The notes under the pieces were generated by a model, which did not search any database, was not told the DNA's origin, and worked only from the letters and a program-made list of their open reading frames with translations. This document shows, one piece after another, positions 1 to 6,303 of a DNA stretch of 7,610 bases (position 1 is the first letter of the stretch; each line of letters opens with the position of its first letter). Origin of the DNA: CAIODY01 sp041192505 (GTDB lineage Bacteria > Bacteroidota > Bacteroidia > Chitinophagales > CAIODY01); contig JBEEMV010000188.1 in the NCBI GenBank assembly GCA_041192505.1, positions 1 to 7,610 of the forward strand. Reading direction: 5' to 3'. The position numbers and the translations under genes are program-made.

Positions 1-679
1 ATGCATTGGCAATACGAGGCGTACCACGGCTTCTACGAGCTATTTCAAATGCACCATTTTCGTCAATATCAGTTTTTAAAATTCCAGCCGAACGTTTTAT
101 TATGCCTTGCAATACTTCTTTTGAATAATAATCAACTCGAGATGTAATTCCAAAGCGACTTCGTAAAGGAGAGCTTAATAAACCACTTCGGGTAGTAGCG
201 CCAACTAATGTAAATGGATTTAATGCTATTTGTACCGAACGGGCATTAGGCCCACTTTCAATCATAATATCAATTTTAAAATCTTCCATGGCACTGTATA
301 AATACTCTTCAACAGTAGTATTCATACGATGTATTTCATCAATAAATAATACATCATTAGGTTGAAGATTGGTAAGCAAGCCTGCTAAATCACCAGCTTT
401 TTCAATCACTGGACCGCTTGTAACTCTCATGCTTACGCCTAATTCATTGGCAATAATATGGCTTAAAGTTGTTTTGCCCAATCCTGGCGGACCGTGTAAT
501 AAAACATGGTCTAATGCTTCGCCACGTTGCTTTGCAGCTTGAATAAATATTACTAAATTTTCAACAATTTTATCTTGCCCCGAAAATTCATCGAAGCCCT
601 GCGGACGCAAAACTTTTTCAATTTCCTTATCGGTTGGGGTAAGATTTTCTTTATCGTTATTCAAATTCTCGTTACGCAT
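1..679 (-). CDS. ruvB: Holliday junction branch migration ATPase RuvB, partial (C-terminus beyond left edge)
   Basis: RuvB is the hexameric AAA+ motor that, with RuvA, drives branch migration of Holliday junctions during recombinational repair in the cytoplasm. I translated the minus strand from the ATG at 679-677; 226 codons are present and the frame is open at the edge. Visible motifs are Walker A GPPGLGKT (residues 63-70), Walker B LFIDEIHR (111-118), sensor 1 GATTR (160-164), the arginine-finger segment SPLRSRFG (170-177) and the sensor 2 start GTPRIAN (219-225). Family members are usually about 330-345 residues, so the missing part is the rest of the lid domain and the DNA-binding winged helix. 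The N-terminus has about 20 polar residues before the conserved LRP..F.EF.GQ entry (24-35). The gene is divergent from the secreted protein gene at 951. No Shine-Dalgarno precedes the ATG, as expected in Bacteroidota. The identification is secure from the motifs; the start is likely but not proven. Confidence 0.97.
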   Translation of the reverse strand, partial: MRNENLNNDKENLTPTDKEIEKVLRPQGFDEFSGQDKIVENLVIFIQAAKQRGEALDHVLLHGPPGLGKTTLSHIIANELGVSMRVTSGPVIEKAGDLAGLLTNLQPNDVLFIDEIHRMNTTVEEYLYSAMEDFKIDIMIESGPNARSVQIALNPFTLVGATTRSGLLSSPLRSRFGITSRVDYYSKEVLQGIIKRSAGILKTDIDENGAFEIARRSRGTPRIANA

Positions 680-746
680 GTTGGCATTAAATATACTGCT
701 AAAGTAATTGAAAAAGATGAGTGTAAATATAGTTCGGTTGAAAAGT

Positions 747-777
747 AAAATTTATTAAAAACAAATTTGTATTGCAA
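747..777 (-). promoter_or_regulatory. Possible ruvB promoter (Bacteroidota -33/-7 type)
   Basis: On the minus strand, TTG (plus 777-775) is followed after 20 bp by TAAATTTT (plus 754-747). This is one mismatch from the Bacteroidota -7 consensus TAnnTTTG at the usual spacing. It would give a 5' UTR of about 60 nt before the ruvB ATG. The region is very A+T-rich, so a match of this quality could arise by chance. Confidence 0.25.
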
Positions 778-792
778 TTTAAGTTATTGTGT

Positions 793-879
793 ATGGATAT
801 AATACAGATGCTTCGTTTAATATCCCGAACGTTTGGGGCTGATGACCAGTAACGAATAACTAAAGTTACTGCCTTTTTT
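793..879 (+). ncRNA. Possible short RNA or leader ending in the orphan hairpin
   Basis: There is no recognised gene between the divergent ruvB start (679) and the ATG at 951, yet a terminator-like hairpin lies at 847-879. A TATAAT hexamer is at 798-803, and a small GC hairpin (CCCG 824-827 with TGGG 834-837, loop AACGTT) lies before the main one. A 19-codon frame runs from the ATG at 793 to the TAA at 850-852, and that stop falls inside the left arm of the terminator stem. This could be a small RNA, a leader peptide with an attenuator, or chance. No known RNA family or leader-peptide residue run was recognised. Confidence 0.25.
847..879 (+). terminator. Hairpin plus T-tract, rho-independent terminator-like
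   Basis: A perfect 7-bp stem pairs CAGTAAC (847-853) with GTTACTG (865-871) around an 11-nt loop, then CC and six T (874-879). The T-tract follows only on the plus strand, so it would stop rightward transcription. No rightward gene was found upstream, which makes it an orphan. It lies upstream of the putative promoter at 895-925, so it would insulate rather than attenuate the gene at 951 if that promoter is real. The stem has only three G-C pairs, so termination strength is uncertain. Confidence 0.5.
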
Positions 880-894
880 CATAATATTATAACC

Positions 895-925
895 CTTGTT
901 TTTAGTTCCATTTCATTTTTTTTTG
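895..925 (+). promoter_or_regulatory. Possible promoter of the secreted protein gene
   Basis: CTTG at 895-898 is followed after 19 bp by TTTTTTTG (918-925), one mismatch from TAnnTTTG at the normal Bacteroidota spacing. Transcription would start near 931, giving a short leader of about 20 nt before the ATG at 951. The T-rich background makes the match weak evidence. Confidence 0.3.
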
Positions 926-950
926 TTTCTTCGTTTATTAAAATTTTAAA

Positions 951-3038
951 ATGAAATCAATCTGTTTTTCGATACTAATAATTATTGCATTTGGCAGCAA
1001 ACTAAATGCTCAAAGCAGCTTTCAACGTGTGGTTACGGATGCTGGCAATATTCAATTATCGCTTACCAATGCTGGTACAATCGGCGATCCATCTATGGCA
1101 AGTGCATCAGCTAATAAGCCATCTATGCAATATCCAAAAACATCGGGCAAAGAACATTTATTTGAAGCAGGATTGTGGATTGGTGCAAAAGTGAATGGAC
1201 AAACGGCTGTATCAACAGGCTCGGTAGATGCGGCAAGCGGTTATACTACGGGTGCTTCGGGCTTTGAGTTTACTGCTAATTCGGGCGCTACTATTTTGCA
1301 ACGTTCATCACTTTCATCCAATACTTATTATTCGTCTTCTTCTATTTCACATCAAGATTTTGTAATGGATTTTACAGATAAAAATACCATTGTACCAGGT
1401 TCGCAAACTCAAATTTCGGGACATACATTACCCCTAAATGCCGATGTACATTTAGAATCGTATGCATGGAATTATGGCTACGCCGATTATTTTGTTATCT
1501 TAAATTATACTATTACTAATCATTCAACATCTACTTGGGATTCAGTATATACAGGTATTTGGAGCGATTTAATTGTAAGAAATATAAATGTAACAACAGC
1601 CAGTGGTACAGCATTTTTCAACAAAGGTGCAGCAGGTTGGTTAGATACTTTAAAATCGGTTTATGCTTATGATTATAATGGCGATTTAGGTTATACAAAT
1701 TCTTATGGCTCAATGGTTTTTTTAGGAGCCGAATGGAATAATTTATTTTTTCATCCTGATAATTCGGCAGCAGTTGTAGCAGCTGGATTTACAGCACCGC
1801 AAGTGAATATTAATTTTTGGCGATACAAAGATGCAGGTACTATTCCACCTTATGTAAGTGGCTACCCAAGCGGCGATGTAACAAGATATGATAGAATGAA
1901 ATTTGGTGTAAATGCACCCAATACAAATATTTTTTTTAACTCACCCGATAACAGAACAGAGTTATTAAGCGTAGGACCATTTGTAAGCATTAAGCCTAAT
2001 GAAACTGTGAATTTTACAGTGGGTTTTGTTTGTGCAAAACAAGGCGGACCATCAACGCCAAATTGTGTAGATGATTATGCAAATAGAACTGAATTGATTG
2101 ACCATATTAAATGGGTTCAACGAACTTATAAAGGCGAAGACATTAATAATAATGGCATTTTAGATGCTGCCGAAGATTTGAATGGTAACAATAAATTAGA
2201 TAGATATTTATTGCCATCGCCACCCAATAATCCAATTGTAAAAATAGTACCAGGCAATAATGAAATGGATATTTATTGGGATGAAAATGCAGAAAGAACA
2301 ATTGACCCTATCAGCAAAAAGAAAGATTTTGAAGGATACAATATTTACCGAAATATAATTTCATCGGATAAAAATTTAACTGAAGGAAGTGAAGTGAAAC
2401 CCATTGCCACATGGGATTTAAAAGGCGATAGCATTGGCTTTAATAATGGATTAGAAGCCATTAAATTAAATGCCGCAAAATATTTTGATGGAGATACAAC
2501 GCCTTATTGGTATCATTATAAATTAGGTGGATTATTGAACGGATGGAAATATAAAATAATTGTAACAGCTTATGATAAAGGCGATAAATCTTTGGGTTTA
2601 GATCCTTTAGAATCATCGTTAATTTCAAATACTTATAATGTATGGAGTGGTACGCCAGCCGATAATACAGATGAAGCCGAAATAGGTGTTTATCCAAATC
2701 CATACACTATTGATGCAGCTTGGGATGGCAGCACAGCCCGTTCGCATAAATTATATTTTTATAATTTGCCATCGCATTGCGATGTAACCATTTATTCATT
2801 AAGTGGCGAAATAGTTGCTAATTTTAATCACAGTGCTGAAACCTATACAGGCAGCGATATTGATTGGTTTAAAAATTTAGGTGGCGATGAAAAGCAAAGA
2901 ATTTTGCCTGGCGGCGAACATGCTTTTGATATTTTATCAAACTCGAAACAAGCATTAACACAAGGCTTGTATTTATTTTCTGTAAAAAATAACGATACAG
3001 GAAAAGAGAGAAGAGGAAGGTTTGCAGTGATAAGATAA
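951..3038 (+). CDS. Large secreted protein with EF-hand-like loop, Fn3-like region and probable T9SS C-terminal sorting domain; function unknown
   Basis: The 695-residue product starts with a signal peptide: Lys2, a hydrophobic run at about 4-15, and LNA-Q for cleavage after residue 20. Residues 21-395 are rich in Ser, Thr, Asn, Tyr and Trp, as in surface beta-structures of Bacteroidota; I do not recognise a domain or catalytic motif there. Residues 397-408 (DINNNGILDAAE) match a 12-residue EF-hand-type calcium loop with D1, N3, N5, G6, D9 and E12, followed by a second degenerate loop at 409-417. A Pro-rich linker (422-428) leads into an Fn3-like stretch to about 560. The C-terminus, from YPNPY (581-585) through VTIYSLSGE to GLYLFSV and the final RGRFAVIR, resembles T9SS type A sorting domains. 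This suggests export by Sec, passage through the outer membrane by T9SS, and release or anchoring at the surface. The start is the only ATG that keeps the signal peptide. An adhesin, matrix or enzyme role cannot be distinguished. It appears monocistronic: 145 bp without a convincing terminator separate it from lipB. Confidence 0.85.
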   Translation: MKSICFSILIIIAFGSKLNAQSSFQRVVTDAGNIQLSLTNAGTIGDPSMASASANKPSMQYPKTSGKEHLFEAGLWIGAKVNGQTAVSTGSVDAASGYTTGASGFEFTANSGATILQRSSLSSNTYYSSSSISHQDFVMDFTDKNTIVPGSQTQISGHTLPLNADVHLESYAWNYGYADYFVILNYTITNHSTSTWDSVYTGIWSDLIVRNINVTTASGTAFFNKGAAGWLDTLKSVYAYDYNGDLGYTNSYGSMVFLGAEWNNLFFHPDNSAAVVAAGFTAPQVNINFWRYKDAGTIPPYVSGYPSGDVTRYDRMKFGVNAPNTNIFFNSPDNRTELLSVGPFVSIKPNETVNFTVGFVCAKQGGPSTPNCVDDYANRTELIDHIKWVQRTYKGEDINNNGILDAAEDLNGNNKLDRYLLPSPPNNPIVKIVPGNNEMDIYWDENAERTIDPISKKKDFEGYNIYRNIISSDKNLTEGSEVKPIATWDLKGDSIGFNNGLEAIKLNAAKYFDGDTTPYWYHYKLGGLLNGWKYKIIVTAYDKGDKSLGLDPLESSLISNTYNVWSGTPADNTDEAEIGVYPNPYTIDAAWDGSTARSHKLYFYNLPSHCDVTIYSLSGEIVANFNHSAETYTGSDIDWFKNLGGDEKQRILPGGEHAFDILSNSKQALTQGLYLFSVKNNDTGKERRGRFAVIR

Positions 3039-3183
3039 TGTAAACTTCATTCCATTTTACCGCATTTAAAGGGTTGAATTATACTCGATTTATTTCTTCG
3101 AAAATTGTATTGATTGCTATGCAAGCATTTGCCAATTGCACAATTCTATCAGTATTGCTTTTTAATTTATAATTTTACACCTT

Positions 3184-3921
3184 ATGAATTCAGTACAAAA
3201 TAAAAATATTGTTTATCAAGATTTAGGATTGATTGATTATCGTACAGCTTGGGATTATCAAGAAAAATTATTTCAAGAAATTATCAGCCTAAAAACTCAG
3301 AATAGAGATGCTGAGCTAAACTCAATTTCTGAACGAAAAATCACCAATAATTATCTTTTGTTTTGCGAACATTCACCCGTTTTTACTTTAGGAAAAAGTG
3401 GCAAGATGAATCATTTGTTGGCAAGTACCGAAGTATTAAACGAAAAACGAATTTCATTTTTTCAAACCAACCGTGGTGGCGATATTACTTTTCATGGCCC
3501 TCAACAAATTGTAGGTTATCCCATTTTAGATTTAGAAAATTACTTTACTGATATTGGAAAATACATGCGTTTTTTAGAAGAAGTAATTATTAAAACATTA
3601 GCCGAATATAATTTAATTGGCGATAGAAGCCCTGGCGAAACTGGTGTTTGGTTAGATGTGGGTAAACCGAATGCACGTAAAATTTGTGCTATGGGTGTAC
3701 GTTGTAGCCGATGGGTAACCATGCATGGTTGGGCATTTAACATCAATACTGATTTAAGTTATTTCGATTTAATAGTGCCATGTGGCATCACTAATAAAGG
3801 TGTAACTTCATTACAAAAAGAATTGAATAGAGAAGTGGATATGGATGAAGTGAAAGAAAAATTATTATTTCATTTCGAAAATATTTTTGAAGCCACTATT
3901 GAAAAGCAAATGATTAATTAA
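3184..3921 (+). CDS. lipB: Octanoyl-[acyl-carrier-protein]:protein N-octanoyltransferase LipB
   Basis: LipB moves the octanoyl group from octanoyl-ACP to the lipoyl-domain lysine of E2 subunits and the glycine cleavage H protein. LipA then inserts sulfur to give lipoate; lipA is not in this window. The 245-residue product has the family landmarks: N-terminal YQDLGLIDYRTAWDYQ (11-26), the RGGDITFHGPQQ substrate-pocket segment (97-108), KICAMGVR with the conserved catalytic-region Lys166, HGWAFNIN (181-188), and PCGI with Cys200 as the acyl-thioester nucleophile. The Lys/Cys pair corresponds to E. coli Lys135/Cys169. Length is slightly above that of many homologues (about 210-240), with the extra residues in a polar stretch at about 37-55. 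It is followed after 7 bp by the pseudouridine synthase gene, so the two are probably co-transcribed. The ATG at 3184 fits the conserved N-terminus. No clear TAnnTTTG promoter was found in the 145 bp upstream. Confidence 0.96.
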   Translation: MNSVQNKNIVYQDLGLIDYRTAWDYQEKLFQEIISLKTQNRDAELNSISERKITNNYLLFCEHSPVFTLGKSGKMNHLLASTEVLNEKRISFFQTNRGGDITFHGPQQIVGYPILDLENYFTDIGKYMRFLEEVIIKTLAEYNLIGDRSPGETGVWLDVGKPNARKICAMGVRCSRWVTMHGWAFNINTDLSYFDLIVPCGITNKGVTSLQKELNREVDMDEVKEKLLFHFENIFEATIEKQMIN

Positions 3922-3928
3922 TAATGCT

Positions 3929-5044
3929 ATGACAAAAAAAATTCCTGACCATATCAACTCAAATCTGCCTACCGAAAATGAGCCACAACAAGAAAGTGAA
4001 GCCTTGTATGTGCATCGTGTAATACAGGTAGATAAAGGGCAAGACTATATTCGAGTGGATAAATTTTTATTAAATAGATTAGAAAATGTAAGCCGAAATA
4101 AAATTCAAATTGGCATTGATGCTGGCAATGTATTGGTAAATAAAAAAGTAGTAAAATGCAATTATAGAATAAAACCAGGCGACATTATTTCCATTGTTTT
4201 AGCCGAAGAACCCGTTAATCATTTTTTAGTTGCTGAAAATATTCCATTGAATATTGTATATGAAGATGCTGAAATTGCATTGGTAAATAAACCAGCTGGA
4301 ATGGTTGTACATCCTGGCGTTGGCAATTATACAGGCACTTTAGTAAATGGCTTATTGTATCATTTTTTACAACAATCAGATAGCAAACAATTAGCAGTAG
4401 AAATAATAGAAAAGCGTTCGCCCGAAAGTTTTACACAAGAAGTTCGTCCATATTTAGTACATCGAATTGATAAAAATACATCGGGCATTTTAGTGGTTGC
4501 CAAAAATCAAACTGCATTAGAATTTTTAGGTAAGCAATTTTTTTATCACTCCATTCAACGAAAATACTTAGCACTAATTTGGGGTGAACCAAAAGCCGAT
4601 GAAGGAACGATTACAGGTAATATTGGTAGAAACCCAAACGACCGCCAAAAATTTTATGTAACTGATAACCCCGAAGAAGGCAAACATGCTGTAACGCATT
4701 ATAAAGTGATTGAACGAATGGGCTATGTATCATTAATTGAATGCCAATTAGAAACTGGCAGAACGCATCAAATAAGAGTGCACATGAGCAACATCGGGCA
4801 TCCTATTTTTAGCGATGAAACCTATGGTGGTAACAAAATAATGAAAGGAACAATTTATGCAAAATACAAACAGTTTGTAGAAAATTGTTTTGCCATGTGT
4901 CCCCGTCAGGCATTGCATGCGCAGTCGCTTGGCTTTATTCATCCTACTACACAAAAAGAAATTTATCACGAAGTACCTATGCCCGATGACATGAAAAATG
5001 TAATTGAAAAATGGCGAAATTTTGTAAAAGCGATGAACGATTAA
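3929..5044 (+). CDS. rluD: RluA/RluD-family 23S rRNA pseudouridine synthase
   Basis: This enzyme family isomerises specific uridines of large-subunit rRNA to pseudouridine; RluD acts on helix 69 (positions 1911, 1915 and 1917 in E. coli). The 371-residue protein has an S4 RNA-binding domain at about 42-95 (VDKFLLNRL...SRNKIQ...GNVLVN...YRIKPGD). The catalytic domain follows from about 105. Its motifs are LVNKPAGMVVHPG (118-130), the catalytic-loop motif HRIDKNTSG (179-187) with nucleophile Asp181, ETGRTHQIRVHM (275-286) and RQALHAQSLGF (326-336). The VHPG and S4 combination points to the RluD branch rather than RluA, but exact target uridines cannot be read from sequence. Relative to the roughly 325-residue E. 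coli enzyme it has a polar N-terminal extension (1-38), an insert of about 25 residues before the catalytic loop (148-173), and a longer segment at 303-325. The ATG lies 7 bp after the lipB stop, which indicates an operon. Confidence 0.93.
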   Translation: MTKKIPDHINSNLPTENEPQQESEALYVHRVIQVDKGQDYIRVDKFLLNRLENVSRNKIQIGIDAGNVLVNKKVVKCNYRIKPGDIISIVLAEEPVNHFLVAENIPLNIVYEDAEIALVNKPAGMVVHPGVGNYTGTLVNGLLYHFLQQSDSKQLAVEIIEKRSPESFTQEVRPYLVHRIDKNTSGILVVAKNQTALEFLGKQFFYHSIQRKYLALIWGEPKADEGTITGNIGRNPNDRQKFYVTDNPEEGKHAVTHYKVIERMGYVSLIECQLETGRTHQIRVHMSNIGHPIFSDETYGGNKIMKGTIYAKYKQFVENCFAMCPRQALHAQSLGFIHPTTQKEIYHEVPMPDDMKNVIEKWRNFVKAMND

Positions 5045-5075
5045 TTTTTATTACACAATAAAATTAAAACAGATA

Positions 5076-5795
5076 ATGACTACACAACTCCTTACTGATA
5101 ATTTACCAAAATGCGAACAATGTACGCATGGAAATATTTCTGTTTTTTGCAAATTAGAACATGATAATTTACTGGAAATTGAAGAAGGAAAAGAAGGTAT
5201 CAATTTCAAAAAAGGGCAAATCATTTTTTCAGAAGGCAATAAACCACAAGGTTTGTATTGTGTAAATACCGGGAAAGTTAAACTCGTAAAAATTGGTGAA
5301 GATGGCAAAGAACAAATTTTAAGATTAATAAAACCAGGCGATATAATGGGCTATAGAGCTTTATTGTCGGGCGATAGATATAATGCAACGGCAATAGCTT
5401 TAGAAGACTGTGCCGTATGTTGTATACCTAAACAAAAATTTCTTAGCATTTTAAAAACGGATGCCAATTTGAGTTTGGAAATGATGAAATTGTTAGGCAA
5501 CGATTTAAAAAAAGCGGAAGAAAATATTACCCACATGGCTCAAAAACCTGTAAGAGAAAGAATGGCAGAAGCTATACTTTTCATGAAAGAAACTTATGGA
5601 TTTGAAGCAGATAATCAAACTATAAGCGTAATTCTTACAAGAGAAGAAATGGCAAATCTTGTAGGTACAGCCACCGAAACAGCTATTCGTTTACTTTCCG
5701 AATTTAAGCACGATAAAATTATTGAATTAGTGGGCAAAAAAATCTGCATCATTAATTTTGCTAAACTTTTACAAACGGCCAACTTGAACGATTAA
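5076..5795 (+). CDS. Crp/Fnr-family transcriptional regulator with FNR-like cysteines
   Basis: The 239-residue protein has the Crp/Fnr layout. A cyclic-nucleotide-binding-type beta-roll lies at about 32-125 (GINFKKGQIIFSEG 41-54, GLYCVNTGKVKLVK 59-72, LIKPGDIMGYRALLSG 84-99). A dimerisation helix spans about 128-155, and a winged helix-turn-helix about 158-232 (LTREEMANLVGTATETAIRLL, 187-207). In the recognition helix, Glu201 and Arg205 align with Glu209 and Arg213 of E. coli FNR, but the FNR serine is Ile204. N-terminal Cys13, Cys16 and Cys25 (CX2CX8C), plus Cys115 in VCCIP, which aligns with FNR Cys122 in VCEIP, could ligate an oxygen-sensitive Fe-S cluster. FNR itself has CX2CX5C, so this is inference. 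The Arg/Ser pair that binds cAMP phosphate in Crp is not evident. It lies 31 bp after the pseudouridine synthase gene and may share its transcript. It is a cytoplasmic DNA-binding dimer; target genes are unknown. Confidence 0.92.
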   Translation: MTTQLLTDNLPKCEQCTHGNISVFCKLEHDNLLEIEEGKEGINFKKGQIIFSEGNKPQGLYCVNTGKVKLVKIGEDGKEQILRLIKPGDIMGYRALLSGDRYNATAIALEDCAVCCIPKQKFLSILKTDANLSLEMMKLLGNDLKKAEENITHMAQKPVRERMAEAILFMKETYGFEADNQTISVILTREEMANLVGTATETAIRLLSEFKHDKIIELVGKKICIINFAKLLQTANLND

Positions 5796-5854
5796 AATTG
5801 TTATAAGCATTCTCTTATTTTTTCTTACCGATCAATTTAATTCAATATCAACAA

Positions 5855-5883
5855 GCACTATTGTTGCTGCAAAATAATAGTGT
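5855..5883 (+). terminator. Inverted repeat after the Crp/Fnr gene, weak terminator candidate
   Basis: CACTATT (5856-5862) and AATAGTG (5876-5882) are perfect complements. Allowing G-U pairs, the stem extends to 11 bp (5855-5865 with 5873-5883) around a 7-nt loop. Only four T occur downstream (5891-5894), separated from the stem by seven bases, so termination would be poor. It sits 60 bp after the regulator's stop and 79 bp before the PadR start, so an operator function is also possible. Confidence 0.35.
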
Positions 5884-5911
5884 GCATAACTTTTAAATGC
5901 ATAAATCTACA

Positions 5912-5943
5912 ATACATAAGAAACTAATGTATGTTTGCAACAT
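5912..5943 (+). promoter_or_regulatory. Putative PadR operator: three ACAT/ATGT half-sites at 13-bp spacing
   Basis: ACAT (5914-5917), ATGT (5927-5930) and ACAT (5940-5943) alternate in orientation and start exactly 13 bp apart. The first two sit in a perfect inverted repeat, ATACAT-N9-ATGTAT (5912-5932). The second and third form ATGT-N9-ACAT, close to the ATGT-N8/10-ACAT pattern known for PadR-family operators. The block overlaps the -7 element and the expected transcription start of the PadR gene, which is where a self-repressing regulator would bind. Function is inferred from position and symmetry. Confidence 0.45.
5930..5937 (+). promoter_or_regulatory. Bacteroidota -7 promoter element for the PadR operon
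   Basis: TATGTTTG is an exact match to TAnnTTTG. It would place the transcription start near 5943-5945, about 18 nt before the ATG at 5962. No TTTG -33 element stands at the expected distance, so activation may be weak or assisted. The TTG at 5935-5937 is part of this element and is therefore unlikely to be the start codon. Confidence 0.5.
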
Positions 5944-5961
5944 CAAAAAAAATATTTAAAA

Positions 5962-6303
5962 ATGATTTTCTCTTCCGAATTAATAAAAGGCACTTTAAAA
6001 ACCATGGTGTTAAAGCTTTTAGCCGATAACAAAAAAATGTATGGGTATGAAATTACACAAAAAGTAAAAGAAATAACGGGCGATAGAATTCAAATTACCG
6101 AAGGGGCTTTGTATCCTACACTTCATGCTTTAGAAGCCGATGGATTGGTAATTACTGAATTAGAATATATTGGCAAACGAGTTAGAAAGCATTACAAACT
6201 TACGCCAACTGGCAAATCGAAAACCAAAGAAAAAGTAAATGAATTGTTGGCATTTATGGATACCATGAAAATTATTTTAGATATCAAATTGCAAACCGCC
6301 TAA
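5962..6303 (+). CDS. PadR-family winged-helix transcriptional regulator
   Basis: The 113-residue product has the normal length and layout of stand-alone PadR repressors (PadR subfamily 1-like). It has an N-terminal helix ELIKGTLKTMVLKLL (6-20), YGYEITQKV (27-35), the recognition segment TEGALYPTLHALEADGLV (46-63), a wing with the basic strand GKRVRKHYKLTPTG (71-84), and a C-terminal dimerisation helix (about 86-108). PadR proteins usually repress their own operon and are often released by a ligand or by a co-encoded membrane protein. I chose the ATG at 5962. The frame extends upstream to a TTG at 5935, but that lies in the -7 element and would add nine residues not expected in the family. Its TAA (6301-6303) shares its last base with the ATG of the membrane protein gene, so the two are translationally coupled. 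The inducing signal is unknown. Confidence 0.93.
   Translation: MIFSSELIKGTLKTMVLKLLADNKKMYGYEITQKVKEITGDRIQITEGALYPTLHALEADGLVITELEYIGKRVRKHYKLTPTGKSKTKEKVNELLAFMDTMKIILDIKLQTA

Noticed and set aside
841..850. CTGATGA-like string (839-845) before the hairpin, resembling box C of C/D guide RNAs.
   Set aside because: C/D guide RNAs belong to archaea and eukaryotes, there is no matching C/D pair arrangement, and everything else in the window is bacterial.
2461..2703. Minus-strand open frame of 80 codons inside the secreted protein gene.
   Set aside because: It lies wholly inside a well-supported gene, has low-complexity Tyr/Leu/Ile-rich content from the A+T-rich complement, and shows no domain.
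3153..3177. TATTG and TAATTTTA upstream of lipB as a -33/-7 promoter.
   Set aside because: The spacing is only about 12 bp and the transcription start would fall at the start codon itself.
4748..4969. Minus-strand open frame of 73 codons inside the pseudouridine synthase gene.
   Set aside because: It is opposite conserved catalytic-domain motifs and has no start context or recognisable domain.
5831..5851. Two ATCAA half-sites (5831-5835, 5847-5851) as an FNR/Crp box downstream of the regulator gene.
   Set aside because: They are direct repeats, and the paired TTGAT half expected four bases upstream of each is absent.
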